Origin: Cucumis sativus
Lineage: Eukaryota > Streptophyta > Magnoliopsida > Cucurbitales > Cucurbitaceae
NCBI RefSeq assembly: GCF_000004075.3
Contig: NC_026657.2
Location: forward strand, 434,001-498,000
Reading direction: 5' to 3'
DNA length: 64,000 nucleotides
The notes under the pieces are model-generated. The model saw only the letters and a program-made list of their open reading frames with translations. It did no database searches and had not been told where the DNA came from. Both the position numbers and the translations under genes were made by a program. This document shows positions 12,367-24,100 of the stretch, in pieces (position 1 is the stretch's first letter; each line of letters begins with the position of its first letter).

Positions 12367-12885
12367 ATTCATACTTCCGTTCGGTTTGAAGCTGAAACCA
12401 AATTGAAGCATACATTTGTGTCAAATTTAATCGCTTTCAGTTTGGTTTTAAATCATCACATTCTATAGATATATGTGCCTATATAATCTCCTACACAATT
12501 GTTTAACTTTCTATACGAGCGTTCAACTTCTTACATGATTGTTTCGCTTTTTATTCAATCGTTTAACTTTCTATTCAATCATTTGCTCTCTTACACGATC
12601 ATTTAGCTTTCTGTACAATCGTTTACTCTATTACACGATCGCTTAACTTTCTATACAATCATTCAACCTCTTATTGTTTAGCTTTCTATACAATCACTCA
12701 ACCTCTTACGCTTCAGTTCGGTTTTAGAACCAGTTTAATATCTTAAACCAAAACAATCTACATAAGAAGCAGTGCTTATTTAAACGAAACCTTACTGAAC
12801 CGCAAGCATCCAGTTTCAGTTTGGTTCCAATTCGATTTGCAGTTCAGTTCGTTTTTCAACTGGTTTTTTAACACCCATGTGTTCC
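12367..12885. repeat. Dispersed repeat containing a minisatellite (about 12489-12715)
   Basis: The centre holds about six degenerate copies of a roughly 30-40 bp unit built from CTTTCTATACAATC, ATTCAACCTCTTA and ACACGATCGTTTA words. The flanks on both sides are made of repeated TTCGGTTT, CAGTTTGGTT and AAACCAAA words, partly inverted relative to each other (near 12377-12450 and 12712-12870). The arrangement looks like a short non-coding mobile repeat that has trapped or grown a minisatellite. No coding frame is present. Confidence 0.6.
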
Positions 12886-13768
12886 TATACTTTACAACTA
12901 ATTTTTTTGTAACTTGTTCAAAATTTGTGTTAAACTGCCGTTTGTGTATGAGTGTTTACTTCAACTTGCCCGTTAAATTTGGTACGACTTTTTTACTATA
13001 AGACTAAATTGTTAGTTCGTAAATTGTTATAAGCTTCAACAAAATTATTACAAATCAAAGTTAATAAATTGAATTGCATCGTTTACTTCTATGAACTTTA
13101 ATTCATAAAATTTTAATTTTATGCCTAATAAATTACTATTTTAATTAATCTCTCAATTTTGAGGTTTTTGTTTATTTAAACCCTAAACTTTTAAGTTAAA
13201 AAAAAACGTCACGAATCTACTCGACGAACAAACGTACCAAAATGGTCATTTAATAAAATTTATTTTAATTTGTAGGCTATTTTAATATTTGTCATATTAT
13301 AATATGAACGAATTGTATTGAGAAGACATTAAAAACATACAAACAAATTCAAATATAAAAATCTAAAACCATAAAAGAATGAGGATATGAACAAAATGTT
13401 ATTTTTAACTTCTTTTTTTTTAATATAAAGATAAGATTAGTAACATTAAATAATAATAATGAAAAGAAGAGGTTGAAAATTAATAATTAGAAAAAGAGTT
13501 CATTTCCCAAAATCCCAACCAATAATCAATTGCTAAAAGTTTTTATTGTCCTTTTCTAATTGGTCATAAATTTTCAATCATATATTATAAATTATATCTC
13601 TTCCATTTGTTAAATTTTGACCTTCAAAAAGGTTAGTTTTTCAAACCCTACCTATAGAAAAGGTTTACTTTATCCATCTATATATCATTTGCCTAAATTA
13701 AATTTAAAAAAAAAAAGCGTAGATCTTTTAATTTCACGTTAAAACAAATCTACTTCAGTCAGAAATAA

Positions 13769-13937
13769 AATATTTTCAACACTAAAATTTCAGATTTTAT
13801 CAATAATTGACATTGATAGACACTGATATGCTTCTATTAGTGACATTGATAAACAGTGATAAAAGTTTATCAGTTTCTATCATTGATAGAATCCAAAATT
13901 TTGCTATAGTTTATTTTACTATATTTGAAAATGCTCG
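13769..13937. mobile_element. MITE-like element
   Basis: It carries the family words TGATAGACACTGATATGCTTCTAT, CATTGATA and ATTTTGCTATA, with ends of the form AAAATATTTTC and TATTTGAAAATGCTCG. It is closely related to the copy at 15599-15741, which shares GATATGCTTCTAT. Non-coding, with approximate ends. Confidence 0.5.
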
Positions 13938-14477
13938 TTTAGTCAATAGGGTAGCAATTCATTTATTTAAAATTGGATGATTCAAATTTTCACTGCTATT
14001 TTGTTGAAATTATATATAAAAGAACGTTAATTTTCTCATATGTATTGCTTCATCGATCACTCGAAAGCATATATTATCAATTGATAAAACAATCAAATAA
14101 AAAATAATCTAATAAAAATGAAGTTTGACCAATTAAAGGAGATAAATCCTTTAATTAACTTAACTCAACGACAATGGATATGTTATCTCTCTTTAATCAA
14201 TCAAAAGTTGAATCTACCAATTTTATGATTGTTTTATTAGAAAAATATAGAATGATTTGAATACGAACGAGGTTAAGTTGTCATCGACTCTCTATTGATA
14301 ACCTCTATCACTTTGGTTTAGGTTAATCATAAGAACTAATTATTTAATTTTAGTTTGCTTTGTATTGTATTAATTAAAAAAAGAAAAGGTTACTTAAGGC
14401 TAATGTGGTCCATTAGAGAGTGGGAGAATAATTAAAGAAGCCATCAACTTTGATATAAACACATTATCTTCAAACAT

Positions 14478-14482
<5 letters not shown>

Positions 14483-14565
<83 letters not shown>
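14483..14565. repeat. TA dinucleotide microsatellite
   Basis: An essentially uninterrupted (TA)n tract of about 83 bp (some 41 units). Such tracts are highly polymorphic, and the exact length in an assembly is unreliable. Confidence 0.95.
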
Positions 14566-14567
<2 letters not shown>

Positions 14568-15598
14568 TATAGTGCTATCTTCCAAATTTTGATTTTAATA
14601 TTTTAAAACAAATTGGTTTTATTTATTTTTTGTATAAAGAAAAACTCTTGTCTTTTGTTATCCAATAGGATTGAAAAATGGGGAAATATTCCACATTGAT
14701 TATAAAAAAAACAATACTAATAATGGAGTTTAGCATATGCTTATAATTTTAGTTTAATGTAACAATTTTGTGTTTGCTCCACTAAATAAGCATCCATTTT
14801 TGTTATTCTAGTAATACTTTTTTTCACCCTTATTTTGATACGACTATTTGGGTCGAGTTGGTTATATATAATAAAGGTATATATACTTAAACAAAAAGTC
14901 AGACCCAAACTCAAGAGTTAGTGCGTCGGGATCTAGTATCTTTCATGGTTTGGGATATTTACGTCAAAGCTAATCGTCTATCGACGCGACTTGTCTTTTA
15001 TCGTGGAGTTGAAGAATGAGTCTAGCTTCTTTCTTTTATTAGATATTACTGCTCACATATTAAGTTGTTGCATACGTTCTTTGTCTTACTACATATTTAT
15101 TAAAGTTGAAGTGATATAAATTTGGTGGTGTGATCGATCTAGAGCATTATTGTTTTGAAACATCACAATCTAACAATGGAGATATGTTTAAATGGAAAAT
15201 GACATCATTTTTCTATTATTGATGAAAGTGGTGTGACCTTTTGTGAACGAGTATGAGAGATCATAAAATATTAACATATTGATCTAAGAATAATATATGT
15301 TTGAATGGACAATCAAATTTGTACGAGTTCAAAATATAGAAAAATTTCAAGACTAAAATTAAAAAAGAAAGATGATATCAAGTTGCCTCGAAACAATCTC
15401 CAAAGTCAAAGATGCTTGTCCTATTCTATTGTAATCGTTAAAAAGATAGATATGATATTAGTGTATGCTTTTATGAAATATATAAGCAATAGTTTGTGTT
15501 TATAAATTCGTTTAATTACCAAACTAAAAACCCTATTCACTTTCTTAACTAAAAATATATCAATTCATCAATTCTTTTATTATCAATACGATTAAGGA

Positions 15599-15741
15599 AA
15601 AATTTTCAGATTATATCAACAATAGATATTGATAGTGACTGATATGCTTCTATCAGTAGAATTGATAGACAGTGATAGAATTCAAAATTTTACTATAACT
15701 TGTAAATATTTTAATTTATTTTACTATTTTTAAAAACGCTC
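15599..15741. mobile_element. MITE-like element
   Basis: Sister of the 13769-13937 copy. It has AAATTTTCAGATTATATCAA at the left, GACTGATATGCTTCTATCAG in the middle and TTTTACTATAACTTGTAAAT near the right end, followed by TTTTTAAAAACGCTC. Non-coding, with approximate ends. Confidence 0.5.
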
Positions 15742-17760
15742 TATTGTATGATAGGATTTTAACTGTGTTTTGCATTTTCATAAGGAAATAAAGAATTAAC
15801 ACTTAAGCAACATTATTTCAAACAAAAACTCTTACTTATATGGTAATTAAGTTTATGATTTATTAACAAATTTAACACGAATATATGTTTTTAAACAGTA
15901 AAACGCGAATGAGCAAAATTGTTTTTCGTGAAAATTTTCATGGCTGTTGAGATCATAGTAAAGAACAAAATCCTAATGTGAAAGTCTTGAACATCGATAA
16001 TACATATGAGTTTTGGGTTGAAGTCAACGTTGAAGATAATGACGTTACGTTGTTGTAACTCCTAGAATAGGTTAATGATTATATATCACCGCTAAATAAA
16101 GTTATGGGTTATTTGTATACATATATATTTAAGCTTGAATTTCATTTCTCCTACCGTGAAAGTTACAAAACCGTAAACCATACTACGTTTTTTTACAAAG
16201 GTACATCATAGATTACGACATTTATCTTTGTGTATCCAACAACCGTCAAATCGACCCCATTATAGTTTTGTCATGTGACAAAATTTTCTTACATCTCTTG
16301 TTATATATAATATTTCACCTCTTAGGATGTGTTAAGGACGACCCGTAAGTTTCTAGTTCAAATCCACCTCTTCATATTTGTGTTCAAAAATTAACACGTA
16401 TATACTCTAACGAATTTATCATTTATAATTTTCATAAAAAGTTTTGGGATAATCTCGAATAAAGAATTGGTAACATTATTCTTCCAATTCTTTCTAGAAT
16501 TTATGCTGCCCATAATAAAGAAACTTTTCACTTTCATTTTCCTTTTACATCTTTTGAACCCTATGTTCATTTAAATATTATTTTCTGATAGCAAACTTTT
16601 TCGGTTGTGATCTAAATTATAGATATGAAATATTATAATCTAATAGTATAGAAATATGCTTAAAAGAAGCAAAGACGATATATGGTTGTTATCTTATCTT
16701 ACTGCGATGAACGTCCATTCTTCGAATGAAATGGGAAAAAAATTATATGTAAGACCAAATGGGTCGGGGAACGTGCATTATGTGTTCTTGCCTCCACCCC
16801 GATAGTCTTTTTTTTTTTCATTTATTGTAGTAATTTAATATTTTATTATTATCGCTCTATAAATTTTAAGAAAATTTGTTAAAATAGAAGAATTGACAAA
16901 TTATTTACAATCCATAGTAAAATTTTAATCTAAACCCAAAATGGATAACTAAAATTTTAACTCAAATTCAAAATATATATGTTTTTTTTCTTACACGAGG
17001 TAAATATTTTTCTATATTTTATATTCGAATTAAGTTTTTTTTGTTTGGTGGTGGAGATAATGAATTAATTTAAATTTAAGTAATTTCTTTATAAATTCAA
17101 AAGCAAATTTAACGAGAGTTAGAAGTAGAATACGTCTTTTATAATACTCGAAGTCTCTCGCTTTCTTATTCTAATTTTACGATTGTGGGTCAACTAAATT
17201 TATAATATTTTGTCAAAACTCAATTATCCAATTTAATTGGTTTTCTTTTAAAAAATTTATTAGAAACCTCTCGAAAAGTATGAAAATGAATAATGATATA
17301 GACATTAATTTATTCTACAATCATGCATATGTCAATTTATATGTATAATTCATAATTCAATTACTTAAAAAGACAAGTTTACTTCCATGGTAAAGTTCAA
17401 ATAATATTCAAATCTTTACTAATACACAAATAAATAATTAGATGGTAATAATTATTATTATCATCACTATTATATTAAAAAAAAACAACAATAAATTTAC
17501 ATATAATAAAATTTCTTTCTTAAATTAAATGAAAAAAAAATCCACTATTTTAGTCCACATTCAAAATTAAAAAAAGAGAACTATGATTTAAATTAGATCA
17601 ATGTTATAATCAATAAACTATAATAAACACTTCAACGCTCGAGAAGCGCCTACAACTTTTATGAGAGAATCTTTTACTTTTAGATAAGCTTCATCTAAGA
17701 GAAAACAACAAGTTGGTAAAGCATGATTATCTCAAACAATATTGCACCTAAAGAAAGGGC

Positions 17761-17768
17761 TATAAAAT
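17761..17768 (+). promoter_or_regulatory. Probable TATA box of the inhibitor gene
   Basis: TATAAAAT lies 87 bases upstream of the chosen ATG at 17848. Its presence supports the small two-exon gene model that follows. Confidence 0.55.
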
Positions 17769-17847
17769 GTCACGCTATCTACCCATCAAAACCCGAATTA
17801 AAAAAATGAAATCTACGTTAAAACAAGTAGCAATTTTCAAACATGGG

Positions 17848-18172
17848 ATGGAGATGTCACACGAAATGCCACCCGGTATGCTTATCGTATTACTTTAATT
17901 TTTGTTTAAAAACCGTAATTTCATAACGATATCAAATTGTGAATATGTGTATAATAACAGGAGCGAAAACAGAATGGCCAGAGCTTGTGGGTAGAGATGC
18001 AAACGAAGCTGAGTTTATTATAGTGAAGGAAAATCCTTTTACCTTACCTTATGTATCTCACCCAGATTTAGAGTTCGACATGATCGGCGCAAATCCGAAA
18101 TTCTTAGTTAGTCTTCCGGTCAACAATCTTGAAGACTATTTGATTGTTAAAACCCCTAGATGTGGACACTAA
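17848..18172 (+). CDS. Potato inhibitor I-like protein, two exons, atypical binding loop
   Basis: Exons 17848-17875 and 17961-18172 join in frame (240 nt, 79 aa) with a GT-AG intron after a short N-terminal exon, the usual layout of potato inhibitor I genes. The predicted protein begins MEMSHEMPPG and continues with AKTEWPELVGRDANEAEFII and VKENP, the signature start of the family (KxxWPELVGxxxxxAxxxIxxENP), and ends DYLIVKTPRCGH, like the usual VVxTPxxG end. Typical members inhibit serine proteases through an exposed loop containing a V(T/V)xDFRxxRV motif. Between ENP and IVKTP this protein has 35 residues instead of about 31, and I cannot find that motif. It may inhibit a different protease or none. 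The ATG at 17843 is in another frame and would not splice in phase. Confidence 0.75.
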
Positions 18173-18188
18173 GGATATGCATATAGTT

Positions 18189-18391
18189 GAGAGTGATTTT
18201 TAAAATCGTTAATATCACTTTTGTCATTTTTAAAATCATTACAAAAATATGTTTTTAATCGTGTAAAACTAGTTTTGATATCATGAAAATTGTATTTAAA
18301 AGTAAATTTATTTTAAGTGATTAAAGACGTATTTAAGAGTAATTTTAGAAATGACAAAAATGATTTTTAACGATTTTAAAATCTCACTCTC
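18189..18391. mobile_element. MITE with about 48-bp terminal inverted repeats
   Basis: The left end (GAGAGTGATTTTTAAAATCG, TTAATATCACTTTTGTCATT) and the reverse complement of the right end (GAGAGTGAGATTTTAAAATCG, written here as GAGAGTGAGATTTTAA then AATCG, followed by TTAAAAATCATTTTTGTCATT) match at most positions over about 48 bp. The total length is about 203 bp and there is no coding capacity. It starts 17 bases after the stop codon of the inhibitor gene, so it probably lies in that gene's 3' UTR. No clear target-site duplication is seen. Confidence 0.75.
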
Positions 18392-19466
18392 ATTCACTAA
18401 ATTGTTAAAATAACGTTATCTGTCTTAATCCAAATATGCAAACTTCAATGATCTTATGATATGAAATATGAATAAAATAACATATTATTATTACGTTCTT
18501 CTCTTCTCATCGTTCTTTTCGTAATTAAGTGTATTGTCGATTACCTCATGACATCAGATTCACTTTTTTTTTCTCTCTCGAACACTTCACTCTTCATAAC
18601 ATAGATGTGTTGTTCCTCTTATTGTCAATTAGTCCAGACTAACTTTATATACAGTTCAAAAGATGTTTCTAAATGCAAAGAAAAAAAAAGTATTTATAAG
18701 CATTTAGAAAAAAAAGTACATCACTTTGTATACGAATTCTCAATTAAGCCTATAAATATATATGCTCGCTTTAACTTATACAAATTACTTGAATTAATTT
18801 GCTTTGGTAAAAAATAAGCAATAAAAAAGGTTAAAGGATTGTGTATATTATTCTACTCATCAATAATATTTGCCAAATTTAGTCTACAAAATTAAAAGAG
18901 TAGGTAAGTTAGTATCATCTAAGTCAAAATGAGTTTAGCTCTAGTAAATGATATCGAATTTTTGAAATGAATACAACAAAAGATGTTTGTGGAGCTTGTT
19001 AAAGTAAAGTCTAGAGGTAGAATAGCCTAAACTACGTTATTATTATAGAAAAGAACACTTATGTGCATAGCAGTTTAGTCTTATTTCATCTCAATAAATT
19101 GTCTAACTATACAGTTCGTCACATGACAAAATATTCTCCCATTGTTCTAATTTTTGTTCATGTGATTGAAAATGAAAATGAAAGGTATAAAGATGTGTAT
19201 ATGTTTGGAATACAATGAAGCAACCAAAGTCAACTCATGAAATCCTTTCTCATATATTAAGAGAGACATGTCCTCACGTTGTTGGATTTGTGACAAAGCA
19301 ACAACGTAAACACAGATTCAAAATTTGGTAATTTGAATACATGTTGAGCACATCTCCCACTTTTTCTTGCAAATGGAATCCATTAAAGGGATCATAAGAG
19401 ATTATGGATACCATATATTTATAAAACTTGTGAAGAAGAAGAAGAAGAAGAAAAAGGTAAGTGAAA
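18392..19466. other. Intergenic spacer
   Basis: AT-rich, no recognised gene. A TTTATAAAA word near 19418-19427 and a run of GAA triplets (about 19434-19455) directly precede the IQ-domain gene and probably belong to its promoter and leader. Confidence 0.5.
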
Positions 19467-20315
19467 ATGGGGATTACAAGGAACTGGTTTAGAAGAGCAA
19501 GAAGGAAGCTGATCAGTAGAAATGGCAACAGCAGAGACGTTTTTCTGCAAACAAATGCAAGTCCAATTCATGATGAAGAACAAACCAATCTTACATTAAC
19601 CCAACAACAAGATGGAGAAGAAGAAGAAGATGAAGAGGAAGATGAAGAGGAAGAAGAAGAAGAGGAAATTGATTATGAATCAATGACACCCAGATTTCAA
19701 AACAAAGTGTTGTCTAAAGAGGAAGAGGCAGCCATCAAAATCCAAGCTTGTTTCAGAGGCCATCTTGTAATTATATCTCACCATGTTTTCTTTCTTTTCA
19801 CTATCTAAATCTCTATATACATTTTACCTTTGAAGGATGTTTTTTTTTTAGTTTTAGAATAGTATTTCTTAATCAACGATAATTTTGAAAAATATAGTTT
19901 TTAAAATTTACTCAACGTCTTAAATTTTATAAATACCTTTTAAATTTAGTTAGATATTGAAAATATGTAAAAAAAATAATACAGTGAATAATGAATGAAT
20001 TCATGTCTTTTACACGATAACTAGAAGACTCAAAAGTATTCATTAACAAGTAGAGGGGAAATTTTATTTTTTGAATTTTTGATTGGTACAATTAATCATT
20101 TGATATATCACCTAACAGTCACGCTTATTGTTCAGGCAAGACGAGCATTTCAAGCCCTAAGAAGTTTGGTGAAGCTACAAGCGCTGGCTCGAGGGGTGTG
20201 CGCGAGGAGGCAGGCACGAATAGCTCTTCAATTCATGCATGCATTGGTTAGATTGCAGGTTCGTGTTCGTGCTCGTCAGCTTTTAAACAGATACAGTGAA
20301 GAGTCTGATAGTTGA
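19467..20315 (+). CDS. Short IQ67-domain (IQD) calmodulin-binding protein, two exons
   Basis: Exons 19467-19766 and 20136-20315 join in phase 0 (480 nt, 159 aa). The frame could be opened two codons earlier only by GTG, so the ATG at 19467 is used (MGITRNWFRRARRKLISRNG). An acidic stretch of Glu/Asp encoded by GAA/GAT repeats (about residues 52-70) precedes the IQ67 region. AAIKIQACFRGHL (88-100) is the first IQ motif, followed by ARRAFQALRSLVKLQALARG and ARRQARIALQFMHALVRLQV. The intron falls exactly between HL and ARR, the conserved intron position of the family. IQD proteins bind calmodulin and associate with microtubules or membranes. Most are 300-500 aa; this one ends soon after IQ67, like the few short IQDs, so it lacks the usual long C-terminal half. 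Confidence 0.88.
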
Positions 20316-21108
20316 AGAGAAAGGTATCATATAATACTAGCAGATGCTTCTACAAGAAATATAATAATCCTATCAATCTGTTTGCCAACTCTTTTGTTTT
20401 TATTGCCCTTGATTGTTGTCTGGTGATATTTGGATTTCTCTTTCTCCTTCATCTTCATTTCTCAAGTGCTTTGCAGCTAGTTTTTGAAGAATTTTTGCTA
20501 TAATACGATTCTCTTGAGATGAACAAGTAGAGAATCCACTTGCTAAATTCTTTTTCTTTAATGATTGAATATCCATTGTCTCCTTTTCTTGTAAATAATG
20601 TGGACACAACTTGATCTACATGTGGAACGACATTAACTATAAAACCTAATTGATTCAAGGTTTAAGTGGGTTGCTATTACCAGTGTAAGACAAAAGAAAG
20701 AAGATAAAAGAGATTGAGAGAGCGAATTGATAAGAATGGTATTAGGATGTGATTGCAAGAATGATAATAGGGTCAAACTACCTCGAATTACTTGATTTAA
20801 CTTGTAGTTTGGTTACCATTTGTATCTTAATATATATTTGGTTCTATCAATCAAACTTGTAATATCGAAGAAAGAAGATGAATTCTACATTCAGATGGAT
20901 CAGTTTTAAGTAACATATTATACAGCATGCTAAGGGTTAGGCCAAGAACATTGAAGGGTTCTTCCAATACAGCTGTTAGGTAAAAGAAGGAAAGATGAAC
21001 ACAAAAGAAGAAACAAAAAAGAAGGTCCAGACATTTTCCTTCTTTTTGTGGGAGGGTTTTATTGATTACCAGCACCATTGCAACTCTGGCTAAGCTCCTC
21101 CTGTGCAT
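20316..21108. other. Intergenic region between convergent genes
   Basis: This is the 3' flank of the IQD gene (+) and of the STY kinase gene (-), and both 3' UTRs presumably lie here. No other gene or delimited repeat is recognised. Confidence 0.5.
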
Positions 21109-24100
21109 TCAGTGGTGCCTCTTCTTGAAGGCTGAGAATAATGCACCGGATAACTTATCCTTCTTGCGTCGATTTTCCCCGCTGTTGTCAACCTGCTTCA
21201 ATTGAATCTCACTGAGAAAATGTTTCATAATTCAGTAAGTCAGACATTGCTAATGAAGTCTACCTACCTGCTCAGCTATCTGCTTGAGGATCTCCAAAAT
21301 TTCAGAGAAGTTTGGCCGTTCGGTTGGATCGTGCCTCCAGCATCTTTCAAGCAGTTCAGCAAGAACAGGATGGGCATTCTTTGGTATGGTAGGCCGCAGT
21401 CTCTGCCAAACCAAGATGGATGATAAATTTAAGCATTTTAGTTGCAGTAAAGGTAGTGTCGACAAGAAATTGATCTCGATACCTTCTGGACCACGCCAAC
21501 TGCTGCTTGTAGTGGGGTCATGGATGAGTATGGAATCTAGTAATACATCAAAATGGCGAAAGGGTTAATAATATGTAGATTAAAATGGACAGGACATAAA
21601 AACATCCATACAGTGAATACTGAATACTCAAATCAAAGCAAGCTGCTTACTTCTCCAGTTAAAAGCTCCCATAAGGCTATTCCAAAGCTGAAAACGTCTG
21701 CCTTATGATCATATGGTTTATGCTCAATAACCTTCACATCAGAAAAATAAATATATCGTAAGGAAAAATATGTCACATCCTTTAGAATCTAGAGCGACAG
21801 ACATTGGCAAACTAGTTGGTAAAATGCTACTGACCAAACTGCGTTTAAGTAAAACTTGTGTAGTAAACAAGTAATTAATTGAAAAAGGTTCTGCTGTTAT
21901 GAATTCAAGGAAGACAAATCAGTGGTAAAATGTTGGTGTGAGCGTCAAGAATAAAAGAACATTTAATGTCATCAAGGTTAGATATACCCTTTCTAACTAC
22001 TCTGCTCCATCTAAAGCCGTGCTATCAATTGAACTGTGCAGTCCTTCGGTGTCTTAAATTCATCACTGTTATCACTCTTGAAAATGTTGGTAAGATCAAT
22101 ATGCAAATTCTAGGTTATAATTTAATCGATCAATTACCTCACAAGAATAATAGACATATCAAAGTCTTAAAGAAGAATAATCAGGCTTGGCTGAACCAAA
22201 TTGCATACAGCAATCTTACACAAGCATATGACATATAGGATACTAAATCTTTCTTTTTGATACTAAATTTTAATCGTTAATTTGTTATGTGTATCCAGTA
22301 GCGTATATTTTATTTGGAATGATTAAGAAGGTATTTAAGGTATGAGAAATTAAAGAAAAACACATACTTCAGGAGCCATCCACCGGTATGTTCCAGTTTC
22401 AGCAGTCATCACTCCAGATTGAGTTTGAACTCTGGCAACTCCAAAATCAGCAACCTTGACAACCTGAATCGAAGGATAAATGGTTATAGATCGAGGAATA
22501 TTTCTCATTTTTGCAGTTTTAAAAACTTCTCTCACCATGTTTTCATCCATCAGAAGATTTGCAGTCTTGAGGTCTCGATGGATTATATTATTTTGATGCA
22601 AATAGTTCATCCCTCTTGAAATATTAATGGCCACTTTAAGTAAAGATGGAAGGTTAAATACACCTCTTTGCTTATGAAGGAAGTCATATACACTTCCTCT
22701 CGACATAAACTCTGTAAAAGATAAAGCATGAGCAATAATCAATTGGACGAGAAACAAAATAAATACTATATTATAAAAATCTGTGAGTGAGGAATTTTCA
22801 GGAAAAACACACAAAAACTCAAAACTCATTTGAAAGGAACATATCACAATATACAATTACGAAGGTATTGGTTTAGATAATGCCACATTGCAATTCCATA
22901 GAGGACTTTTTATAAAGGTAAGAAACAAAATTTCTAGAAGTGACACGCTACCATTTACTTATCAATTATCACAGCTTACCTGTCACAATACAGAGGTTTG
23001 GAGGTTTAGTACAAGCACCAAGAAATTGAACAACATTTTTGTGCCGAACTTTCCTGCAAAAATAGGAACCAGACTTTAGTATAGTAGTAACGAACTTCAT
23101 CCTGCATTACTTGTCCCAAGTAGTTGTATCTTGCGTAAAAAAGGAACACTTGGAATCTATTAATATAAATTGTTTTTGAGTGCTTTTTGGGATTTTTTTT
23201 TCCTGAAGCCATTCATCTTCAATATCAATATGGGAATTTTTAAGCAAAATTATATGGAGAGTACTGAGGAATACCAGTTGAAAATAAGTTAAAAATGAGT
23301 TTCTTAAAACATATTTGAAGATGCCACTCTAACTTTGAAAGACCTAAAAGTTTTAGCTTTTCATCAGGCTTGCATTTCAGACACTTCCCATAATGTTCCT
23401 TCCTTTCAACAATCCTTTAAAACGGTAAGAGTATGATTATCCTCCATCGTACAATCCTCTTTTGAATTGGTATGTTGTTTTGTCTATTATCAAATATGCA
23501 TCTGGACTCTGGGGCATGCCAGTATTTTACCCGACCACAAATGAGAAATTAGAATTTTAAGACCAGAAGCACCTCTTCCCTGTAGAATCATTGTTTTGAA
23601 GACTAAAGACTAGAAAGTAACAGATGATCTTAAATTCAATCAAAAGTTGCAAGGAGTTAAATATCTAAGCCCAACCTTTTCTGATTGCTACATTTTTAGC
23701 CTAAAACCCATTGTATTCTACGTTGTCCTTTAAAGGCATACCATATGTTCTTCTAAAGCTCAATGGTGTTAATAACAATATAAACAAACCTCATTATATA
23801 AACTTCTTGAGAGAATTCTTTGAGCATCTCTTCATTAATACGCTCAGGCCTCAGTACTTTAATAGCTACTTCCTGACTACAATACGTGCCCCGATACCTT
23901 GAGAGAGGGAGGGAAGATTAGGATGAGGATATGTTAACAAGTTTTTTTATTAGTTAACAATCATATGTCATAATTAGATAAAACTTACAGGTCCCCAAAT
24001 GACCCAGATCCAACTTTATTCTCAAATTTTAGTTGACTGATGTCCATTTCCCAGACATCAGTACCATCAGTAGGTATTCCAACACAACTAGGAAAAGATT

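Larger units (their letters stand above)
12886..17760. other. Gene-poor AT-rich region
   Basis: Nearly 5 kb without a recognisable gene. It contains two MITE-like copies (13769-13937, 15599-15741) and a TA microsatellite (14483-14565), listed separately. A short palindrome TTTTGTCA-TG-TGACAAAA lies at 16266-16283. The remaining open frames are short, A/T-rich and unlike any family I know. Confidence 0.55.

Noticed and set aside
14400-14585. Minus-strand frame of alternating Ile and Tyr
   Set aside because: It is translation of the TA microsatellite.
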